A stretch of 36,438 nucleotides of DNA from Acephala macrosclerotiorum (GCA_014904845.1 MU119629.1:1-36438); one strand, 5' to 3'; positions 22,600 to 33,139 are shown, numbered from the stretch's first letter. The notes: generated from the sequence alone by a model not told the origin. Made by a program: numbers and translations.

Positions 22600-24100
22600 G
22601 TTAGTCCGACTAACCTCAATCTAGTGAGGGCCAGATAGGATTGGAAGGTTGGGCTTCTGGCCCTAATCGCTTGAGTATGACCGACTACTATTATGTATTT
22701 CTCAATAGTACTCGTACCACCCAACATTTAAAAATAGGGCTCTATCCTGAAGGCGATACAAAGGTCAGAGATTCGCAGAACTAGGAACTCATTGCCGGCG
22801 AATTCGGTCCTGTTTTAACCCCATAACGTTCAATATTCTCACTCTAGATGTTATACGACCACTGCGGCCATTGGGGGAATCGATATGATCTTCCTATTTA
22901 AGATTGAGAAAGTAGTCACTCGCCAATCAAGAACGGATCCTCCAGATAGCTCACACCAATTCAATAAAAATGAGTGTGATCTCGTGGGCTACAACGCTCC
23001 AACTCTTTTCATATCAGCAGACGTCAGCTTCTGCTTCCGGCTCTGCTTATACACAGGAGCCTGCGATCAATGCTGTGCATCCTTATTTCCTACGAGAATT
23101 GTTCCTCCTATGGCTCCTTGATCAGTATGGTCTGCGATCAGAGCAAAAAAGTGAAGGAGATTGTAAAAGAGTATCGAAAGCAAGAGGCTACGGGACGAAA
23201 AGGCGCGTATCCTATAGATGAGCATCAAACAAGATTGTTGATTTCAATCACGATAGGAAGAGCTTGTAATCAGAAGACACTGAGGCTATTTAGGAAGGCG
23301 TCCGTGGAAGGAAGAGGTCATGGCAAGAGGATGTCGCGATATTCGTGGGAGAGGACGAGAGCGTGAATGATGGTTTGTGATAGCATAGAAGGAAGTATAG
23401 AAGGACGAGGGTGCGCAGGATAGTTTCATGGATGAGATAATCATGGAAGGAGATATGTTTGAAATGGGGAACTTTGAAACGAGCCAAAGAAGAAAGTCTT
23501 GAAAGAAGAAGTGTTGATCGTCGCAGTGGTTTGTGGAAATGTGGACACGGAAGGAGGTACTGAGGGGGGCGGTTATTATAGAACTGGGGAAATGTGATCA
23601 GACGGTGAGCTCGCAGAAGTTTTTCGAGGATGAGAGAGTGCCGAGTCGAAAGTATCTCTAGGGTGATGATGCGGACCAAGGATCCCAAAACAAGCGTCCG
23701 CCTGAGGTGATTGTGATTATTGGGACTGCGACCAGCGAAGACTTTAACTTGAGCTCAAACGCATAGATATTCTGAGTCCATGGTATCACCGAACATCATG
23801 AGCTGTCACCGGAGATGAACCTGTGAATGTGAGTAAGCCTAAGGAGCGACACAGAGACTCCGGGCTTGCCATGAACTCAATTCTGGGTTGAACCCGCATC
23901 TAGCACGGGATTTCATCTACTGCGGACAGCGATGGCTGTGAAACGGTACAATAAATTCCATGGCCAAACACAAGAAGATGTATGGTAAACCGGAGCGCGC
24001 CGAAAAAATCTAGTTTTCGAGAATCAAAGCCCCTAGACTCAGGATTAATTTTCCCTTTCGCTGGTTCCGTTTTAGTCTGCAGACGTGAGCAACTACTGCT
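22600..24100. other. Anonymous sequence; purine-rich plus strand at 23280-23640
   Basis: A 98-codon plus frame (23070-23366) overlaps others and is not convincing. From about 23280 to 23640 the plus strand is strongly A+G-rich with many GGAAG and GAAGAA words, resembling at low grade the purine-rich minisatellite at 29-31 kb. No tandem unit could be fixed here. Confidence 0.35.
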
Positions 24101-24110
24101 TTAACCTAAG

Positions 24111-24216
24111 CTGAGGGTGAGCATACCTGAGCCGAGGGCGAGCATGCCGGAGTAGAGCCTGAGTATGCCTGAGTATGCCTGAGTATGCCTGAGTATGCCT
24201 GAGTAGAGCCTGAGTC
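24111..24216. repeat. 10-bp minisatellite (GAGTATGCCT), array 1
   Basis: Four perfect copies of GAGTATGCCT occupy 24161-24200, flanked by diverged copies such as GAGCATGCCG, GAGTAGAGCC and GAGCCGAGGG back to 24111 and on to 24216. It lies about 1.4 kb upstream of the intact membrane-protein gene. A related array in inverted orientation lies at 27485-27600. Confidence 0.9.
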
Positions 24217-24700
24217 AGCCTACGCACCATAATATAGAACCCATTTTGGCTTCCTATATACCCCGGCTATAGTTTCCTTACTGAATTTTGCCCGGCAATA
24301 CGTTTCTGCTCCTTTACAGGGTTCCTGCTAGAGCAGTTTTGGATCCCTAATATTAAAAGCACGTGACTAGGTAATTTAGCCCCACAATGTTAGAATACGT
24401 TAGGTTGTTTTGAACTCAGTATAAGTCACGGGACTCTATTACATCATAATGATTGACATATCCGTCTCCTTTGCTGCCTAACCTTATAGCTGCCTACTCT
24501 TTCGCTAGAAGGATTACCTGGGATTAGATTTCGCGCAAGGGGATCTCGATAGGAGGATACCGGAGATACCCTCCAGGATCTCGAATACCCTATCTTAACA
24601 CAGGTAGAAGCCGTCTCAACCTAATATAGTCAAAATTGAATAATGCGCGACGGCTCTCTATTGCTATGGTAAGTAATCTCCTGACTATACACAGACAAGC
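24217..24700. other. Non-coding stretch with possible LTR-like remnant
   Basis: No gene. The interval contains AGCACGTGACTAGG, several CCTAAC / CTTATAG blocks and ATTACCTGGGATTAGATT, the sort of short motifs found at the ends of fungal LTR retrotransposons. I cannot find a paired repeat within the window, so this is only a suggestion. Confidence 0.25.
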
Positions 24701-24706
24701 CGGTGA

Positions 24707-24928
24707 TTCTCGAAGATAACGAGTCGCATACTCCCGACCCCGAAGCCGGAGCAACGAGGAAAGAAGCGGCAGCACCAGGGTGCAAATGAAGAGATTAGCA
24801 GCGACATGCATCACTCCGAAGACAGCTATCGCAGTCATAAAACACATGAGAAGGACACCGAGGACGACGACGACCCACGACCGGCTAAGCGGCGGAAGCT
24901 GCTCCTAATACCTACTCACCAGGGCTAA
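24707..24928 (+). pseudogene. Fragment with acidic run and basic nuclear-signal-like motif
   Basis: A 73-codon open stretch after a TGA at 24704 reads LPTPKPEQRGKKRQHQG, then an acidic run (EKDTEDDDD) followed by PRPAKRRKL and a stop. The DDDDPRPAKRRKL arrangement is reminiscent of linker regions in proteins of fungal transposons, from memory only. The first ATG is at 24806, which would give a 40-residue product. Most likely a decayed piece of a mobile-element protein. Confidence 0.3.
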
Positions 24929-25523
24929 TGTCTCCCAATGAGCATGGCCCAACACCCCGCCTCGGACGGCCTCACATCTGGTCGGGCAACACTGCTCAGG
25001 TTGGGCTGGCATGTTCAGGTGATCACAGCGATCAACCAATATACTGGCATTATTATGGGTTTTGGGTTTCGGGATACAGGCGGATTATTGAGATTGATAC
25101 ATTACATGTCACCTGGGCTTTAATGAGTAGGAGCCTTTCATGGGCCTCTGGAGGATGGCCGATGATTAGTTCTGTATTGAATCAATCACTACTGCTTCCA
25201 CACTGATTGTTCACATTGTCTTATTGCCTACCAAACCCATCTCACAAGCCACATGCTGTTCTCTTGTGCCTTGCGCGGACTCTCATCCGTCATTGTTGCC
25301 TAGAGCTGCCTCTCCATTCCTGTGTCGCCCACTGTTCACCAACCAGCCTCAATCGGCCTCCCTTCATATTCCAGTTTCAAATGACGTTTATAGTGATTTG
25401 AAACTGCCAGGCACACCGTCATCTCATGATTCAGCTAGGACGGGTGAGGGTCATCTTTAGCAGAGTGTCGCAGATAATCACGTAAAAGGATCACTTAGAG
25501 CGGCATAAGCCGTTCTCTGGCAG

Positions 25524-25530
25524 TATATAA
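25524..25530 (+). promoter_or_regulatory. TATA-like box upstream of the membrane-protein gene
   Basis: TATATAA at 25524-25530 lies 78 bp before the first in-frame ATG (25602) and 141 bp before the better-context ATG (25665). A C/T-rich stretch (CTTCTGCTCTTTCTTTTC) follows directly, a common arrangement in fungal core promoters. Position and sequence are the only evidence. Confidence 0.45.
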
Positions 25531-25601
25531 CGAGCTTCTGCTCTTTCTTTTCTACACCTTTAGACAGTTCACAATATAAGATCTCTGTATCCTATATTTC
25601 T

Positions 25602-26930
25602 ATGCTCTCGCACTACACGCCAATCAACCCCTTATACCGTGTCACACAGAGCAACTGCCGAGCAATGAGTTCGGATAGCGTAGCCTATCCACGACAAGGC
25701 TGGACGAGTTCACCTAACGGACGTGGCACTCAGGACATTATTTGGAGTTGCGTCTTTACGATTTTCCTTTGCGTATGGACGGTATTGACGCTCAATGTAC
25801 CCGCCAAAGGCACCTCTCAATGGAGAGTCCTCCGCACAAAGCTCAAATGGATGGCAATCGCGATTTTTGGGCCAGAATGTCTCTCAATAATAGCTGGTGC
25901 GCAGTGGTCCATCGCACGGCGGTCTGTGCAAGAGTTCAAAGCCATCGGCGTTAAATGGACTATGCACCAGGCATTCTTTGCGGATATGGGCGGCATCAGA
26001 ATTAAACCGTTGGACGAGAAGTTTCCAGTTACATCGAGACAGCTCCTGGTCTTAGTCAAGAGAGATCTTGTGATCATCGACACGATAACGCCAGAGACCA
26101 TCGATGACAAGAGCAAGACCGATGGTTTCACAAAGCTATTCACCGTCTTGCAAACAGCTTGGTTTATCCTGCAATCCCTGGCTCGAATACAACAAAATCT
26201 TGATCTAACGACACTGGAACTGAGTACAATAGCATTCATCGTCTGCTCCTTTGCTACAAACATCATGTGGTGGTCTAAACCTAAGGATGTCTCTGTCCCC
26301 ATTATCCTCGAGATTGACTGCTCGCTGGGAACTCTGTTAACGAAGCTCGGTACGACGACAGAACATGCTAGAATAGAGGCAATCAGCTGGGTTGTTTCAC
26401 CAATGGAGAAATTTGATAATTTGAGGCCTAGTTGCCTGGAAGATATGTGGCTGTGGCTACCCGGGACGACTAGGCCATCACAAGATGAGCAAAAACTCCG
26501 CTTGCGTAACGACCGTCTACCGCCGTTCGAGAGAGATTGGTTCCTTACTGGGATTCTATTCTCTCTCTGTCTCTGCTTCGGTTCCGTATACGTCGCTGCA
26601 TGGAATATCAACACCCCAACGGAGGCGGAACAAATAATTTGGCGGATCTGTATCGTTTCATTAATGTCACTCGTGTTCCTGTATTGGGTTATTGATATGA
26701 TTTTCTTTTTTACGCCCTATATTATGAATAAGAAAAAGACCAATGTGAGGAACAGGATAAAAGGAAAGGAGCCGATACCACCAGTCCAGAAAGCGATTGT
26801 GGCTTTGGGTAGCTTGGTATACATATCAGTGCGTCTTTGTATCCTAATCGAGCCGTTGGTGGCCATGAGATCGCTGTCAACAACCGCGTTCGATACTGTT
26901 AACTGGACTCTTTTCATTCCACATATTTAA
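25602..26930 (+). CDS. Conserved-type multi-pass membrane protein, 442 residues, unknown function
   Basis: The only long intact reading frame, with no intron. Hydrophobic segments at about residues 46-64, 83-102, 180-198, 205-224, 314-334, 346-372 and 396-420 suggest six or seven membrane spans. A soluble loop (about 105-175) and a second one (about 235-310, rich in charged residues and with MWLWLPG) lie between. A basic cluster (NKKKTNVRNRIKGK) follows the sixth span, and the protein ends FIPHI. The RGTQDIIWSCVFTIFLCVW start and this ending match my memory of a large uncharacterised family of Dikarya membrane proteins. Codon 22 (ATG 25665, context GCAATGA with G at -3) is a better start than 25602 (T at -3) and precedes the conserved part. 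No catalytic motif is visible; transport or enzymatic roles are both open. Confidence 0.9.
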   Translation: MLSHYTPINPLYRVTQSNCRAMSSDSVAYPRQGWTSSPNGRGTQDIIWSCVFTIFLCVWTVLTLNVPAKGTSQWRVLRTKLKWMAIAIFGPECLSIIAGAQWSIARRSVQEFKAIGVKWTMHQAFFADMGGIRIKPLDEKFPVTSRQLLVLVKRDLVIIDTITPETIDDKSKTDGFTKLFTVLQTAWFILQSLARIQQNLDLTTLELSTIAFIVCSFATNIMWWSKPKDVSVPIILEIDCSLGTLLTKLGTTTEHARIEAISWVVSPMEKFDNLRPSCLEDMWLWLPGTTRPSQDEQKLRLRNDRLPPFERDWFLTGILFSLCLCFGSVYVAAWNINTPTEAEQIIWRICIVSLMSLVFLYWVIDMIFFFTPYIMNKKKTNVRNRIKGKEPIPPVQKAIVALGSLVYISVRLCILIEPLVAMRSLSTTAFDTVNWTLFIPHI

Positions 26931-27270
26931 AACTCTAGTTATAAGAAAGATAATAATGCCAAAACTACTCTAATCACGCAAAGGTCTATTGACAGAAAGT
27001 TTATAGCGGTTATGGAGTTCATGTCAAGTTAATAGCGAAAGGCTTCCTCTTGAATATTATCACTGTTGGAAACACAGTATTCAGCTCGAGATTCACGTGA
27101 ATAGCTGTGAGACGTACTACACGAGCAGGTCACCCTATTGTAGGTAGTCTAATCGTATTGTAGTTTGTGTCTATCTTTCAAATCTAGGGTGTGTGAAATG
27201 TAAATACAAATGAGTGACTCGAGCCTCAGGCTCATACGAAGCGCAAATCGTTTCATCAGCGCACGGCATA
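26931..27270. other. 3' flank of the membrane-protein gene, no gene seen
   Basis: Short non-coding stretch after the stop. ATAAGAAAGATAATAATG about 10 bases after the stop could act as an A-rich 3' processing signal. Otherwise nothing is recognised. Confidence 0.4.
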
Positions 27271-27273
27271 AAT

Positions 27274-27293
27274 CGGGCATGCTAGCATGCCCG
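27274..27293. repeat. 20-bp perfect palindrome
   Basis: CGGGCATGCTAGCATGCCCG is its own reverse complement without a spacer. It sits at the left edge of an AT-rich stretch and 200 bp left of the second decamer array; GCATGCC is also a word of the first decamer array. A protein-binding or element-end role is possible but not shown. Confidence 0.9.
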
Positions 27294-27324
27294 GCAATCG
27301 CCGTACGATATTCCCAACAATCAC

Positions 27325-27480
27325 GTAAGGTAAAGTATTAATACTTTTATGCTATTAAAGATATTATTAAAGTTTAATAAAAATCATATAAGAAAATAAA
27401 GATTAAATTAAGTATAATTAGCTAAAAAGTAAGAAGTTAAAATACGTAATAATATGGTTAATTTTGCTTAAGATGATTAA
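27325..27480. other. AT-rich stretch, probably RIP-degraded
   Basis: About 155 bp of strongly A+T-rich sequence with many TTAA and TATTAA words, leading directly into the second decamer array. The array itself becomes AT-richer toward this side (TTAAG where other copies have TCAAG), consistent with C-to-T decay spreading from a repeat. No coding content. Confidence 0.55.
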
Positions 27481-27484
27481 GTCT

Positions 27485-27600
27485 GTTTAAGTAAGCTGCT
27501 TAAGGTGCTCAAGGTGCTCAAGTGAGCTGCTCAAGGTACTCAGGGTACTCAGGTTACTCGGGCGAGTCGACTAAGCCGAGGGTGAGCCGAGGGTGATTAG
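27485..27600. repeat. 10-bp minisatellite, array 2, inverted relative to array 1
   Basis: Diverged decamers of the type GTGCTCAAG and GTACTCAGG run across the interval, ending with GCCGAGGGTGA twice. The reverse complement of the best copies is CCTGAGTACC, which matches CCTGAGTATG of array 1 at 24161-24200 in eight of ten bases. The two arrays therefore face each other across 3.3 kb containing the intact membrane-protein gene. Confidence 0.75.
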
Positions 27601-28960
27601 CGCTTGAGCAAGAGCAGCAAGCTTACTAACTCTATACGGAACTCAAGAAAGAGAAATTGATTCATGATACCAGGATATCGCAGCATCACGATCTTGAGTC
27701 AGCCGGAAGCTAAGGCAAATCTATTGTATCGCTGTTGTTGGTGATGCCCGTTGGTCTCGAGATACTCGTCTAGAGGCTGATTGATGGAGCCAATTAACTC
27801 GCGTTGGACAGAATTGACCTCAAGTGATAGCCGTCAAGTCAATTTTGGACACACAGGCTGCACATCCAGGCGGTTGGTATGAGGCCGACAAGACCGTTAC
27901 TTCTCAAAGAAACAGGCTCCCACAACGTCGAAAGAGGCGTCGTGGACTCGGATCTTTTTGCCTTATGCCTCTTGCTCGATTACTCTGGTCTAATTGACTG
28001 AAGCCCTGAGAACAGAGGCTTGTTCAATAAGAGTTGAGGAACGACTTTGGAAGGATATCAGCTAGAAAGACTCTCAAGTTTGTATCGATAGTGAGGACAG
28101 AATTGAGCAATTGAATGCTTGTACGACGGTGGGACCAGGACTTGCTAATGACGAGTCGAGTATCGCCGTAGACAACTTCGTGGGATGTTTGATAGAACCA
28201 GCCAGGCCTAGGGACTGGCCTCGTTCCATCCTACTTCTTTGCTCATTGTGTCCATTCAGAATTGATTTTTCCAACGCAAAAAGCGGTTGACAAGGTCTGT
28301 GGGCTGCTGTCTACCCTTTTCAAGTCCTTCTCGGTCTGGGTTGTCGGGTCGACCTTGCGATATCCTTCGAGCACGAACATATTCAAAGCTTGAAGCAGCA
28401 GTTCTTCCACCACATTGGCATTGAATGTCCGTTCAAACATGATGCCTCATCATTCTGCGGAAACATTATGAAAGGCCTAGGTCATAGTACCAACGCAAAC
28501 CTAAGCAATGCGAAACTGGCGTCCCTCTCGCAGACACCCAACTATGCCGTCTGGAGCGTTTTCCAACAATAGTAACATGACCTACCATCTCGTATTGAGA
28601 TTCCCTCTTTGAAGGCTTCGAAGGAAGGATATTGGATCCTCAAGGTTATCTCTAGCAAGGATGCATTGTGTGTCAGGCGTAGATCCGTACACTGCCCGAA
28701 GTCAGGTTGGTTCAAAGGCTCATGGTACAGACCGTGGTGGAGACCGATGTTTAGTCTAGCCCTTGGCATAGATATGACTGAGGTATCGCATGCTCTTTCC
28801 CTCGATTGAAATATTTTGCAAGACATCTCTTGTGCTAGTCTGGACCCTTCGTGTCATGCCATTGATCTTGGTGAATGATACTCCGGGAGACGGAAAGATA
28901 TTTCAAACATCTCCTAGGCTTCACCATGTAACTTTCAACTGAGCGGATAATGCAGTTGCA
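27601..28960. other. Anonymous sequence, no supportable gene
   Basis: Frames of 60-94 codons only, overlapping on both strands, without motifs or splice structure. No repeats of note until the purine-rich minisatellite begins near 28970. Confidence 0.45.
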
Positions 28961-28969
28961 TCGGACAGG

Positions 28970-31285
28970 AAGAGAGGCAGACAAGGGAATTTCTCGCAAA
29001 GGAGAGGTTCGAAGGACAGAAGAGAAGAGTTCGAGTAGGCTTCGAAGTGGAAAGGAGGCTCGAGAGGATGAATCGCGGGGATTTTTACAGAGAGTGAAGT
29101 TCAAAGTACGGAACTAGTTTCGTGAATGGGGGGCTATTTTGTAGAGATTGTAGTTCAGAAAAAGATGAGATTTAGAGGAAGGAAGAGATTTCGAAGAAGA
29201 CAAAGGATTCGGTAGATAGAGGGAACTTTGAAAGAGTCTTTGCAACGACTGTGAGCGTTCGCAGCAACTAGTGGCGGTTGGCAAAGACTGCGATAATTCT
29301 CCACGAATTGTCAATATTCGTAGAGACTGAAAGCATTCGCAAAGACCAACATATTTGGCAGATGCTGCAGGCTTTGGCAGAAATAAGAGACCATCCAAAC
29401 CACTGGAGCTTTTGAAGGACAGTATTATCGTGAGAGATAGGTCGGGGAAAAGGACAATTCAAACACAATAGAATTTCCGGGTAGGAGAGAACTTCCTCCA
29501 AGAGGTGCTTCGAAGTCGGGGGGAAAGATTGTCTCGGGGAAAAGGGGGGTTCAGGAAAGGGCTTATTTCGAAAATGGATGATGTAAGACAGAGGAAGGAG
29601 GGTTCGTATAGAGAAAAGAGATTTGAAAAGGAGATGAGTATGCAAGAAGGAGAGGATGTTTTCGATGAAAGAGTATAGAGCATTCGATTGTAAGGGAAAT
29701 ACTCATACACTGGAAGGATTCGCGCTGTAGAAGTATTGGCACAACGTGGAAGATCTGCAGAGCGTGTGGAGGGTTCGAAGAGAGTGTGGATATTCGTAAA
29801 GGGGATTGAGTGGCAGAGATTGGAAGCATTCGAGGGATATCGTAGTTCCCGAGGAGGGGAGAGTTCGATGCATGCGAGGAGACCAGGAGCCGTTCGTTGT
29901 TGGATGATTATTCGTGGATTGCGAGATTTGAGGCGTGGAGGTCGCAGAGAGTATATTAGGATTTGGAAGGATTAGGGAGATTCGTAGGTTGGGAGCGATA
30001 GCTGACAGAACGTGAGAGAACAAAGCACCAGAAAATGGCCAAACTGCGAGTATTAGCACCTATTCAGAGCACTCGCAAAGACTGGGTGCTTGTGAACAGC
30101 GGGGTGCTTCCAAGAGGAGACTTTAAATAATGAAACAGACCCAGAAAGATTGGCAGATCATCGATTATGGAATACGAACTGGTAAACCAGCCTGGAAGTG
30201 TTTCGAAAAGGATAGGAGAACTGGTAAGAGTAGTGTTCGTAGAAGGCAGCGTTTGCACAAGAGGGGAGTGTTCGCAGAGAGGAGAGGATTCGTAGAGGAG
30301 GGGAATGCTATCGGGAGAGGGAAGTGTTCATAGGGGTAGAGAGTGTTGCAGGAAAGGGAGGTATTCGCAGATGAGGGGATCGCTTATAGAAGAGGGGAGT
30401 ATTCGCAAAGGAGGGAGTGTTCGTATAAGAGAGGGTGTTCGCAAAGGAGGGTGTCGTTTGTAGAGGAATGTTCGAAGAAAGGAGAGTATTCGTAGAGGAG
30501 AGGAGTCTTCGCAGAGGAAGAGAATGCTCTGGGCATAGATGGGATTCGAGGAACAGTATTGGCAAGGCCGACGGGAGAATTCAGACAACAGAGAAGCTCT
30601 CGAGGTATAGATGAAAGTTAGCAGTAACGTTTTCACAGAGACTAAAGCGTATTCGAAGAGTGGAGCAATGTTTGAAGCAAAATTTGCAAGGGGGCTAGCA
30701 GTATTCCAATAGATAACAGGTAAAGAAGATTTATCGAGTTAAAACCCTTTCGATCGATCTTAATCAATCTCTCAGCGACTGGAGCTTTCGAGAATATGGC
30801 AGCTGCTATAGATATGTTTCGAGGAGAGGAAGACTCGCGAGGTTCGCAGAGAGTTAGGAGTTTGAGAGAGGAAAGGCATCGCAGGGAGGAAGGGTTCGCA
30901 GGGATGAAGGGTTCGCAGAGAGGGGCTCACAGAGAGGAGAGGGGTTGCAAAGAAGAGGAGTGTTCGTAAAGGAGGGATGTCTTCGAGGTATAGAGAACCC
31001 ACAGGAGGATAGAATATTCGCATTGACGAGGATGGGGAGTATTCGCAGAGCGCAGAAATCTCCAAAGAGTGTTGACGTATCGAATACATTTGCAGAGTTG
31101 TGACTCTGGGGATATGGAATTTGTTGGATAGGAGATGTTTCGAGAAGAGCATTCGCAGAGAAGATATGGTTCGAATGGAATGGGATCGTTGGATGTACAG
31201 GAGCCTTCTGTCGAGAACTGAGTTTTCGAAGAGGATAGCGTGTTTGACGAGGGTTCGTAGAGGAAGGAGTGTTCGCGGCTAGGAG
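28970..31285. repeat. Diverged 18-19-bp minisatellite, purine-rich plus strand
   Basis: Words of the form TTCGCAGAGGAGNGAGT recur at 18-19-bp steps. In the clearest part they fall near 30364, 30381, 30402, 30420, 30438, 30454, 30471, 30489 and 30508. Diverged copies (TTCGTAGAGACTGAAAGCA at 29317 and neighbours) extend to about 28970 on the left and about 31280 on the right, so well over a hundred units are implied. The plus strand is mostly A and G throughout. Because 18 is a multiple of three, several minus-strand frames stay open for 80-170 codons and read as Ser/Pro/Leu repeats; I regard these as by-products and not genes. Confidence 0.8.
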
Positions 31286-31289
31286 AAAC

Positions 31290-32155
31290 TGCAACGACAT
31301 GAGGACACATCGGCGAGAAATTGTAGGAAACCGTAGTCACAAGAGTCATCCAAGTGTCCATTAGCATCGACACCGCGGTATTTTGTGGAGGACCGTCGAT
31401 CAATGGCAGAATGATTGCAGCCCCAGCCCACGCCCTCTCGCCAGTCACAGCCCATGTCTAAGAATGCTGGGCGCCATTTCATTGCTACACAGTGACTGTC
31501 AGTATGGGCCCATAGTTTCGCATTTGTTGATTCAATTGTTGTTGGAAGTTGGGACATTGACACCAGCCTGATCAAAACCACCCCTCGCATCCTCTTTTCG
31601 CGCAATTTGCAGGACTCGAAAAGCAGTGGCAGATCTTTTCTCGGTCTTCTGAGAACTGTAAGGCACAAAGAACGATGCTGGGTAGAGGAGACTGCGGAAG
31701 GCCATGGGAAGGAAGATCTGCGACTACTTTGCTCTCTTGCCACTCCATAGGGCGCAGAGAGTTCAGAGGCGTCGTTCAGGTGTTTTGGGCATGTACAATT
31801 CCGCTGGAGCGACGTGCGGCAGATTGGAGAGGGTTGTCATTTGCTGGTGATGGTGTAGTTATTGATGTTAGTAGTTGAGATTTTTCACGAACATCGAGCT
31901 TCCGAGCTCCACGTGATCGACGGATCCTAAGAATGTCCCAAATGCTCAAGTGTATTTATCATACGTCTTGCTCTGTTTATTTGGAGCTATCCGATGTTAT
32001 TTTCTTTGTGTGGCGAGTATTATCAGTTCGAATACCGCATTCCCTACACCTGACCTCTCCACATCTCCACATCATATATCCCCACAATCCCCACCTTCTC
32101 GTTGCTCAATTTCTCGCTAAAGCCCCTGAATATAACTGATCACCCGATTCAGCTT
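31290..32155. other. Region with an uncertain minus-strand frame; otherwise no gene
   Basis: A minus frame is open from 31743 to 31279 (154 codons) and its second half is Cys- and Trp-containing (MKWRPAFLDMGCDWREGVGW), but its end runs into the minisatellite and no start, signal peptide or splice site supports it. 31933-32150 holds C/T-rich sequence and several TATA-like words, which could be a promoter for the gene fragment that follows. Confidence 0.3.
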
Positions 32156-32159
32156 CTAA

Positions 32160-32515
32160 GAATTGATATATTTCTCTCAAGTCGAGTCCTTGATAGCGAG
32201 CTTCTGTCCCGAGAGTTTGTTCGATGAAATGACATGGATGGAACGTTCTAATCGCGTCGATGGTAAGGTCCTACTGTCTCTGACAAACACAATGAGAAAT
32301 GGAGATCTAGAGTGAGGGCATTACAGTGTTTAGAGTTGTCGCAAATTGGCAAGCAACCTGGTGGACGCGAACGTGTGAACGGCTTGATATCGACAAGCAA
32401 GACCATTCATTTGGTAAAGCTAGAAGTGCAATTTAATCCCTACAACCCAACGATGTCGCAGCTACGCTCTACACTTCATGCCGTTGTGACTCCCCAAACA
32501 TTCCTGCAATGGTAA
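32160..32515 (+). pseudogene. Unknown gene fragment with one frameshift
   Basis: Frame 1 is open from 32160, with ATG at 32229, and reads SQVESLIASFCPESLFDEMT ... VDGKVLLSLTNTMRNGDLE before TGA at 32313. The overlapping frame, open from 32267, continues from that exact point as RALQCLELSQIGKQPGG ... LVKLEVQFNPYNPTMSQLRS to TAA at 32513-32515. Inserting one base at CTAGAGTGAGG (CTAGAGGTGAGG) would make a single frame of about 119 codons. The upstream limit is a TAA at 32157, so a further 5' exon may have existed. A competing reading uses an intron 32261-32325 and gives a different short product. Family not recognised. Confidence 0.4.
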
Positions 32516-32588
32516 CCATGTTTGCTGATCATTGGCAAAATGAATCTACAAAGAAACCATGTCCTTCCTTGCCTCTCCAAACGTGCCA

Positions 32589-33139
32589 TCAAATAACGAG
32601 AGCAGCGTCGTCTGCCTTGTCCTCGTCTGTCAACTCATAGTGCTTGTGATTGTCCTCTGCTTCCAGTCGTGGCTCCAGTCGAACCATCATTCCCAGAGTT
32701 CGCACCCAGTAGGCCTTTGCGTTGGTATGGAGGACTCGGATGACATGGCATAGTTCGGGCTGTGCGGTGAAGAAGGAGCCCCCAGCGGTAAGGAAGACAC
32801 TCAAGTTTTCGAGATGGACCTTAAGACTGCCAGTAAAGATGTTGACTGCAGCGACCCTGGCTATTCGGGAGAGGATTTGAGATTGTTAGTTTATGAAATG
32901 TGAAACGGATGTGAACTTACTCCGGGGTCGATGTTTGTAGTATCGAGCCATTCTCGGACTGAGAGCTTGAAGAAGTCTGCAATCATGATATCGGAAAGTA
33001 TTGCAAGTGATGGAGTGTGGAGTGTTGAATATCTGATGAATGCATTGTAAACAAGCCATTCTAGATGCTTGAATGTCTCCGTGATGATGATGTCGTCCCC
33101 GTTCGGGCACGTCGAGGGTTGCGTTGACTTGTGCAGGTA
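32589..33139 (-). pseudogene. Two-exon gene on the minus strand, exons out of phase
   Basis: Exon A is open from 33139 (limited by TGA at 33140-33142) to 32921 and reads DDIIITETFKHLEWLVYNAF ... FFKLSVREWLDTTNIDPG. Then comes a textbook 60-nt intron (32920-32861): GTAAGT donor, AAACTAAC branch, TAG acceptor. Exon B (32860-32589) reads RVAAVNIFTGSLKVHLENLS ... VLHTNAKAYWVRTLGMMVRL and ends in an acidic tail before TGA. Splicing as written joins the exons out of phase by one base; one extra G at the donor (GGAG|GTAAGT) would give DPG-A-RVAAVN in frame. No ATG exists in exon A before 32986, so an upstream exon is missing. Mixed alpha/beta-looking soluble protein, family unknown. Confidence 0.6.

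Noticed and set aside
24217..24700. Complete LTR retrotransposon
   Set aside because: No paired LTR, no primer-binding site that I can confirm, and no reverse transcriptase or integrase motif anywhere in the window.
25817..26614. 265-codon minus-strand frame
   Set aside because: Antisense shadow of the 442-codon membrane-protein gene; its translation has no coherent hydrophobic pattern or family motif.
29268..31448. Several minus-strand frames of 85-173 codons rich in Ser, Pro and Leu
   Set aside because: They are translations of the 18-19-bp minisatellite, whose unit is a multiple of three; frames overlap each other and share no start.
31279..31743. 154-codon minus frame with Cys and Trp residues, considered as a small secreted protein
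   Set aside because: No signal peptide or splice structure, and its 3' end runs into the minisatellite.
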